From NCBI GenBank assembly GCA_002378605.1, contig DFSK01000101.1, positions 6,803 through 16,684 of the forward strand: a DNA stretch of 9,882 nt. Direction: 5' to 3'. Shown piece by piece: positions 6,129-9,882 of this stretch. The notes beneath the pieces were generated by a model, which saw only the letters and a program-made list of their open reading frames with translations, was not told the DNA's origin and searched no databases. Positions within the stretch are counted from its first letter, which is position 1; each line of letters opens with the position of its first letter. Position numbers and translations under genes: made by a program. Source of the stretch: Alphaproteobacteria bacterium UBA3439. Lineage in GTDB: Bacteria > Pseudomonadota > Alphaproteobacteria > Puniceispirillales > Puniceispirillaceae.

Positions 6129-6956
6129 ATGCGACTAGCAGTAACGATAACAATGGCGCTCAGCTTGGTAGCTGGAGCCGCATTTGCGAAAACCCCATAT
6201 CATGACGGCACCGCCGAAGTGATCAAGCCAACCGATAAGAATCACCCGCTTGGTGAAATTGTGTCTGGTTATGATTTCCGCAAGGCGATGATCCGTGATG
6301 TGCAGGATGATGATTTTGCAAATCCGGCGATGCTTGTTGCCGATCATGGCGAAGAGCTGTGGGATACGGTTGATGGTAGCGCTGGCAAATCACTGTCGCA
6401 GGTTTTTGAAGGTTGCGCCGAAGTGCCGCTTGATGTGGTGGGGTCGGTTTACCCGCGCTATCACAATGCTGCCGGTAAAGTGATTTCACTTGAACAGGTG
6501 ATTAACATGTGTCGCGAAACCGCAATGGGCGCAAAGCCTTACAAGTGGGAATCACGCGATATGCTTGGCATCACCGCCTATATCCGGATGCAGTCACGCG
6601 GATCGCGGGTGAATGTGGCGGTTGACGGGCAGGCATCTGCAGCATTTGAGCGTGGTAAAGAGCTTTACTATACCCGTGTTGGCCAGCTCGATATGTCATG
6701 CGCACATTGTCACGAAGATAATTACGGTAATTATATCCGTGCCGATATGCTGTCACAGGGCAATATCAATGGCTTTCCGCTTTATCGCCTAAAATGGAAT
6801 GGTGTTGGCTCAACCCATCGCCGGTTCAGAGGCTGCATGAAAAATATCCGTGCAACCCCGCTTCCATATGGTCATGAAGATTATGTCGCGCTTGAGCTTT
6901 ATGTCGCTTGGCGGGGCAATGGCCTAAAGGTGGAGACACCAGCCTACCGGAACTAA
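6129..6956 (+). CDS. soxA: SoxA, monoheme c-type cytochrome of SoxXA
   Basis: The catalytic cytochrome subunit that, with SoxX, joins thiosulfate to SoxY. It has 275 residues with a Sec signal (1-20, cleavage after AFA). The haem motif CAHCH is at 191-195. Cys236 in RRFRGCMKN matches the active-site cysteine that carries a persulfide and ligates haem in the Rhodovulum enzyme. The N-terminal domain has no CxxCH: Cys96 and Cys128 remain, which probably form a disulfide. This is therefore the single-haem form, as in Starkeya, and not the two-haem Paracoccus/Rhodovulum form. A strong AGGGAGG (6114-6120) lies eight bases before the ATG. It is the last gene before a strong terminator, and soxB does not follow it. 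Confidence 0.95.
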   Translation: MRLAVTITMALSLVAGAAFAKTPYHDGTAEVIKPTDKNHPLGEIVSGYDFRKAMIRDVQDDDFANPAMLVADHGEELWDTVDGSAGKSLSQVFEGCAEVPLDVVGSVYPRYHNAAGKVISLEQVINMCRETAMGAKPYKWESRDMLGITAYIRMQSRGSRVNVAVDGQASAAFERGKELYYTRVGQLDMSCAHCHEDNYGNYIRADMLSQGNINGFPLYRLKWNGVGSTHRRFRGCMKNIRATPLPYGHEDYVALELYVAWRGNGLKVETPAYRN

Positions 6957-6991
6957 ATTTGGTAGTGTCTTTGAAAGGGCGTTGAATATTT

Positions 6992-7028
6992 TACCCCATA
7001 CTGCCTTGCAGTATGGGGTATTTTGTTT
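6992..7028 (+). terminator. Rho-independent terminator after soxA
   Basis: Perfect 13-bp arms (6992-7004 and 7008-7020) close on the triloop CTT and are followed by TTTTGTTT. The stem carries a CCCC/GGGG block. It lies 36 bases after the soxA stop and ends the soxXYZA transcript before the soxV promoter. The minus strand lacks a good T-run, so it acts mainly on the plus strand. Confidence 0.9.
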
Positions 7029-7054
7029 GAAATAATCGAAAAAACCTATATGAT
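7027..7054 (+). promoter_or_regulatory. soxV-soxW promoter (sigma70-type)
   Basis: TTGAAA at 7027-7032 and TATGAT at 7049-7054 are spaced by 16 bases and differ from consensus by one or two bases each. The predicted start of transcription is near 7061, at the left edge of the palindromic operator. The promoter begins within the T-tract of the soxA terminator, so soxVW, and perhaps soxCD, form a separate transcription unit. Confidence 0.55.
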
Positions 7055-7061
7055 GAAGCGC

Positions 7062-7081
7062 ATATAGAGTATTTACTATAT
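7062..7081. promoter_or_regulatory. Palindromic operator, copy 2 (likely SoxR site)
   Basis: ATATAG, eight bases, CTATAT: the same dyad and spacing as in the soxR promoter, with a different spacer sequence. It covers roughly +1 to +20 of the predicted soxV transcript, a classic repressor position. A further CTATAT half site at 7046-7051 overlaps the -10 element. Conserved arms with an unconserved spacer are what a dimer binding site would show. Confidence 0.6.
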
Positions 7082-7122
7082 ATGATTAGACATATTTTGC
7101 GTATCAAGATGAGGGCGTTTCA

Positions 7123-7860
7123 GTGACAGTTAGTTTCGGAGCAGCATTACTGGCGGGTTTGCTTAGCTTTCTGTCGCCATGTGTTTTGCCCCTTGTGCCA
7201 GGCTATATCGGCTTTCTGGGCGGGCTTGGCAATCGGCCGCGTGACGCTACTGATCAGGCAAAAACAATGGCCGCGCGCCTTCAGCTGGTTATGGCCTCGA
7301 TCCTCTTTGTTGCTGGGTTTTTGACCGTTTTTGTTGCGCTTGGCGCATCCTCCAGCATGGCTGGCAGCTTTATCGCGCGGAATCTTGGTCTATTCCAAAT
7401 GATTGGCGGTGGTCTTATTGCCGTTCTTGGATTGCATTTCCTTGGGCTATTTAGCATTGGATTGCTAAATCGTGATGTTAGATTCATGCCATCGCCAAAA
7501 CGGTTTGGCACGGTTGGCGCTTATGTTGTTGGCTTGGCCTTTGGTTTTGGCTGGACGCCCTGCGTTGGGCCGGTTCTGGCAACGATCTTGATGCTATCGG
7601 CGGGATCTGGCGGTGAAAGTGACGGCGCTGGACTGTTATTCGCCTATGGTCTTGGTCTCGGGCTTCCGTTCATTTTGGTGGCGGTTTTTGCCGATTTATT
7701 CATGGCAAAATTCCGGTTTTTCTCGGCGCAAATGCGTTATGTCAAATGGCTTCTTGGCGGTTTCTTGGTCTTGACCGGCCTTGCCATGATGACCGGCATG
7801 CTTGCCGATATTGGCTATTGGATGTTGCGGACAATTCCGCTGTTTCAGGAGATTGGATAA
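7123..7860 (+). CDS. soxV: SoxV, CcdA-family transmembrane thiol transporter
   Basis: An inner-membrane protein of the CcdA/DsbD-beta family, which moves reducing equivalents from cytosolic thioredoxin to periplasmic thioredoxins. It has 245 residues with six predicted hydrophobic segments (about 5-35, 55-75, 88-112, 130-160, 168-192 and 208-232). The redox cysteines are Cys20 in LSPCVLPLVPGY and Cys147 in GWTPCVGP, both family-defining. Being next to soxW, it is called SoxV rather than the cytochrome c maturation CcdA. The start is GTG with GAGGG (7111-7115) seven bases upstream. The stop codon overlaps the soxW start by one base (TAATG). Confidence 0.93.
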   Translation: MTVSFGAALLAGLLSFLSPCVLPLVPGYIGFLGGLGNRPRDATDQAKTMAARLQLVMASILFVAGFLTVFVALGASSSMAGSFIARNLGLFQMIGGGLIAVLGLHFLGLFSIGLLNRDVRFMPSPKRFGTVGAYVVGLAFGFGWTPCVGPVLATILMLSAGSGGESDGAGLLFAYGLGLGLPFILVAVFADLFMAKFRFFSAQMRYVKWLLGGFLVLTGLAMMTGMLADIGYWMLRTIPLFQEIG

Positions 7861-8525
7861 TGACAAATTTTCGCGTTTTTAGGCGCTTTATTGCCAAGGC
7901 TATGTTTATCCAGAATATAAAAAAGATCGTGGCATTTGCGGCCCTAATGGCCGTCTCTATGACGATGGGTTTGTCGGCTGCGCGTGCCGGTAACAGTGAG
8001 CCAACGCTTGCCGAAGATGGCATGTATCATTTCGATTGGTATCATCAATCCTTTCTGGAACTGGAAGATGACATCAATGAGGCGCTTGCTGCGGGCAAGG
8101 TGCTGATGGTCAAGATTGATCAAAAGGGATGTATCTATTGCGAAAAAGTGGCCAAGGAAATTCTGACCGAACCGGCAATCAACAGCTATGTCCGAGAAAA
8201 TTTCATGGTTGTTCAGCTTGATCTTTACGGCAATCGCGATGTTACCGATCTTGATGGCACCGTCATGGCGGAAAGCGATATGGCACGCCGGTGGGGGGTG
8301 CTATTTACCCCGACCATCTATTTCATTTCCGAGCCCGTAAAAGGCGATCAATTGCCGCAATCAGCCTCGGCCGTAATGCCAGGCGCTTTTGGCAAGCTAA
8401 CTTTTTTGGGCATGCTGCAATGGGTCAAAACCGGAGCCTATAAAGACGAGCCACGGTTTCAGAAATATTTCGGCAGCCAGACAAGCGCACTTAGAAACCA
8501 AATTCAGGCCGCCCGTTCCAACTAG
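7860..8525 (+). CDS. soxW: SoxW, periplasmic thioredoxin
   Basis: A 221-residue exported thioredoxin-like protein, the expected electron acceptor of SoxV. It has a long basic N-region, a hydrophobic core at about 23-40, and likely cleavage after ARA at 41-43. The redox motif CIYC is at 91-94, in the context KGCIYCEK, and the cis-proline is Pro151 in LFTPTIYF. The C-terminal 50 residues extend past the minimal fold. ATG 7860 overlaps the soxV stop and has AGGAG (7847-7851) eight bases upstream. The frame is open further 5', but that part lies inside soxV in another frame. SoxW and SoxS are both thioredoxins, so the cell has two periplasmic thiol routes for Sox. Confidence 0.92.
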   Translation: MTNFRVFRRFIAKAMFIQNIKKIVAFAALMAVSMTMGLSAARAGNSEPTLAEDGMYHFDWYHQSFLELEDDINEALAAGKVLMVKIDQKGCIYCEKVAKEILTEPAINSYVRENFMVVQLDLYGNRDVTDLDGTVMAESDMARRWGVLFTPTIYFISEPVKGDQLPQSASAVMPGAFGKLTFLGMLQWVKTGAYKDEPRFQKYFGSQTSALRNQIQAARSN

Positions 8526-8541
8526 AAAAGGCCGGTCAAAA

Positions 8542-8553
8542 CCCCGCTCGGGG
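8542..8553 (-). other. Small hairpin between soxW and soxC
   Basis: CCCCG-CT-CGGGG lies 17 bases after the soxW stop. On the plus strand it is followed by AAAATTG, so it is not a terminator for soxVW. On the minus strand it is followed by TTTTG and could weakly stop antisense transcripts. The stem is short. The gap to soxC is 72 bases, so soxC may be read through from soxVW. Confidence 0.25.
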
Positions 8554-8597
8554 AAAATTGTTCAAGACGAATGTTATTAGTGTAAGAGGATTTCAAG

Positions 8598-9872
8598 ATG
8601 GAAAAGAAAACGGAACAGCTTTCCCTTTCACGTCGGCAATTGCTTGGCGGTGCTGCGGCTTCGGTTGGCGGTATGGCGGCGGCACCTCTGGCCGCGGCGG
8701 CTGAGTCAAATCCGGCAAATTTGCCGCCAAATGTGCCTGAATGGACGCCCTATCTTGGCGCCGGTGTTGACGTCAATCCTTATGGCATGCCGTCTGAACA
8801 TGAATCGCATGTGATCCGTCGCAATGTCGAATGGCTGACCGCCAGCACCGAATCATCAATCAATTTTACGCCATTGCAGGATCTTGACGGGATTGTTACG
8901 CCAAACGGTTTGTGTTTTGAGCGTCATCATGGCGGTGTTCCCGAGGTGGTGCCTGCCGATTATCGCCTGATGATCAACGGTCTTGTTGATCGTGAATTGA
9001 TTTTCACGATTGATGATCTGAAGCGCTTTCCGCAGGTCAACCGGTTCCATTTTCTGGAATGTGCGGCTAATGGCGGCATGGAGTGGCGCGGTGCGCAGTT
9101 GAATGGATGCCAATATACGTTTGGCATGGTGCATAATGTCCAATATAGCGGTGTTCGTTTATCTGATATTTGCCGTGAAGTTGGGGTAAAGCCAACAGCC
9201 AAATGGGTTCTTGCCGAAGGTGGTGATTCGGCTGGTATGAACCGGTCAGTTCCAATCGAAAAAATTATGGATGATTGTATGATCGCCTATTCCATGAATG
9301 GCGAGGCCTTGCGGCCTGAACAGGGCTATCCGGCGCGTTTGGTTGTTCCAGGCTGGGAAGGCAATATGTGGGTGAAATGGATTCGCCGGCTGGAATTTGG
9401 TGACGCCCCTTATATGGCACGTGAAGAAACCTCAAAATATACCGACCTTATGGAAAGCGGCAAAGCGCGCATGTTTACATGGGTGATGGATGCCAAATCG
9501 GTGGTTACCTCGCCTTGTCCAGAAAAGCCAATGATGGCAAAGGGCCAAAATCTGCTAAAGGGTCTGGCTTGGTCTGGTCGCGGCAAAATCACCCGTGTTG
9601 ATGTGTCACTTGATGGTGGGGTGAATTGGAAAACGGCCGAATTGCATGGCCCGGTTTTAAGCAAAAGTCTGACCCGTTTTACAATGCCGTTTGAATGGAA
9701 TGGCGAAGAAATGAAAGTGCAGTCACGCGCAATGGATGAAACCGGCTATGTCCAGCCGACCATTCAGGCGTTGCAAAAAGAACGCGGCGTCAATTCGATC
9801 TATCACAATAATTCAATTGCCACCTGGTTGGTAAAGTCAAACGGGGAGGTCGAAAATGTACGGCTTGGTTAA
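8598..9872 (+). CDS. soxC: SoxC, molybdenum subunit of sulfur dehydrogenase SoxCD
   Basis: A periplasmic molybdopterin protein of the sulfite oxidase family. With the cytochrome SoxD it oxidises the sulfane sulfur held on SoxY, releasing six electrons. It has 424 residues, full length. The Tat signal is SRRQLLGGAAA at 11-21 with cleavage near 36. Cys155 in HFLECAANGG is the molybdenum ligand. The cofactor domain runs to about 270 (motif YPARLVVPGWEGN at 244-256), and the dimerisation domain follows (VDVSLDGGVNWK at 334-345). GAGGA (8586-8590) is seven bases before the ATG. The stop overlaps soxD by 17 bases. Its presence implies full oxidation of thiosulfate to sulfate without stored sulfur. 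Confidence 0.95.
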   Translation: MEKKTEQLSLSRRQLLGGAAASVGGMAAAPLAAAAESNPANLPPNVPEWTPYLGAGVDVNPYGMPSEHESHVIRRNVEWLTASTESSINFTPLQDLDGIVTPNGLCFERHHGGVPEVVPADYRLMINGLVDRELIFTIDDLKRFPQVNRFHFLECAANGGMEWRGAQLNGCQYTFGMVHNVQYSGVRLSDICREVGVKPTAKWVLAEGGDSAGMNRSVPIEKIMDDCMIAYSMNGEALRPEQGYPARLVVPGWEGNMWVKWIRRLEFGDAPYMAREETSKYTDLMESGKARMFTWVMDAKSVVTSPCPEKPMMAKGQNLLKGLAWSGRGKITRVDVSLDGGVNWKTAELHGPVLSKSLTRFTMPFEWNGEEMKVQSRAMDETGYVQPTIQALQKERGVNSIYHNNSIATWLVKSNGEVENVRLG

Positions 9873-9882
9873 GATGCGGCAT
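9856..9882 (+). CDS. soxD: SoxD, cytochrome subunit of SoxCD (5' fragment)
   Basis: Only the first nine codons are present (MYGLVKMRH). GGGGAGGT at 9843-9850 is an excellent ribosome binding site five bases before the ATG, and the start lies within the end of soxC, 17 bases before its stop codon ends. soxD almost always follows soxC, so the name rests on context and not on domain evidence. A second in-frame ATG at 9874 would leave the ribosome binding site too far away. Confidence 0.65.

Noticed and set aside
1..9882. CRISPR arrays, tRNA or rRNA genes, insertion sequences, phage genes
   Set aside because: No regularly spaced repeats, no tRNA-like cloverleaf with conserved bases, and no transposase or integrase frames were seen on either strand.

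Overview
The window is a chromosomal segment dominated by a periplasmic thiosulfate-oxidation (sox) locus. All sox genes lie on the + strand: soxR-soxS, then soxX-Y-Z-A, then soxV-soxW, then soxC and the first nine codons of soxD, cut by the window edge. The host is most likely a marine-type alphaproteobacterium. This rests on the Paracoccus-like gene set (ArsR-type SoxR, SoxS, SoxV, SoxW, SoxCD), the Tat signals on SoxY and SoxC, the intermediate GC and several TTG/GTG starts. A SAR116-like lineage is a guess that cannot be proved from this sequence alone.

Layout. 1-125 holds nothing supported except the ribosome binding site of the first gene. 126-1109 (+) is a membrane-anchored alpha/beta hydrolase. 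1181-2551 (-) is a class III PLP aminotransferase convergent with it. 2552-2883 is a divergent intergenic region with two inverted repeats. 2884-3534 (+) is a Prx6-like peroxiredoxin. 3535-3684 is the soxR control region: a near-consensus promoter, a palindromic operator inside it, and a leader that can fold into a three-way junction. soxR and soxS overlap by 14 nt. A gap of about 225 nt precedes soxXYZA, whose genes are closely spaced. A strong 13-bp-stem terminator closes that block. A second promoter with the same operator follows and drives soxVW, then soxC-soxD.

How the genes work together. SoxXA (c-type cytochromes) couples thiosulfate to the C-terminal GGCGG cysteine of SoxY in the SoxYZ carrier. 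SoxCD oxidises the remaining carrier-bound sulfane sulfur. SoxV carries reducing equivalents across the membrane to SoxW, and SoxS is a second periplasmic thioredoxin that probably keeps the carrier reduced. SoxR is an ArsR-type repressor with cysteines placed as in persulfide sensors. soxB, the sulfate thiol hydrolase, is not in the window and is not in its usual place after soxA.

The most interesting observations are the identical ATATAG-N8-CTATAT palindrome in both the soxR and soxV promoters and in no other promoter region here, and the three-stem foldable element in the soxR leader.
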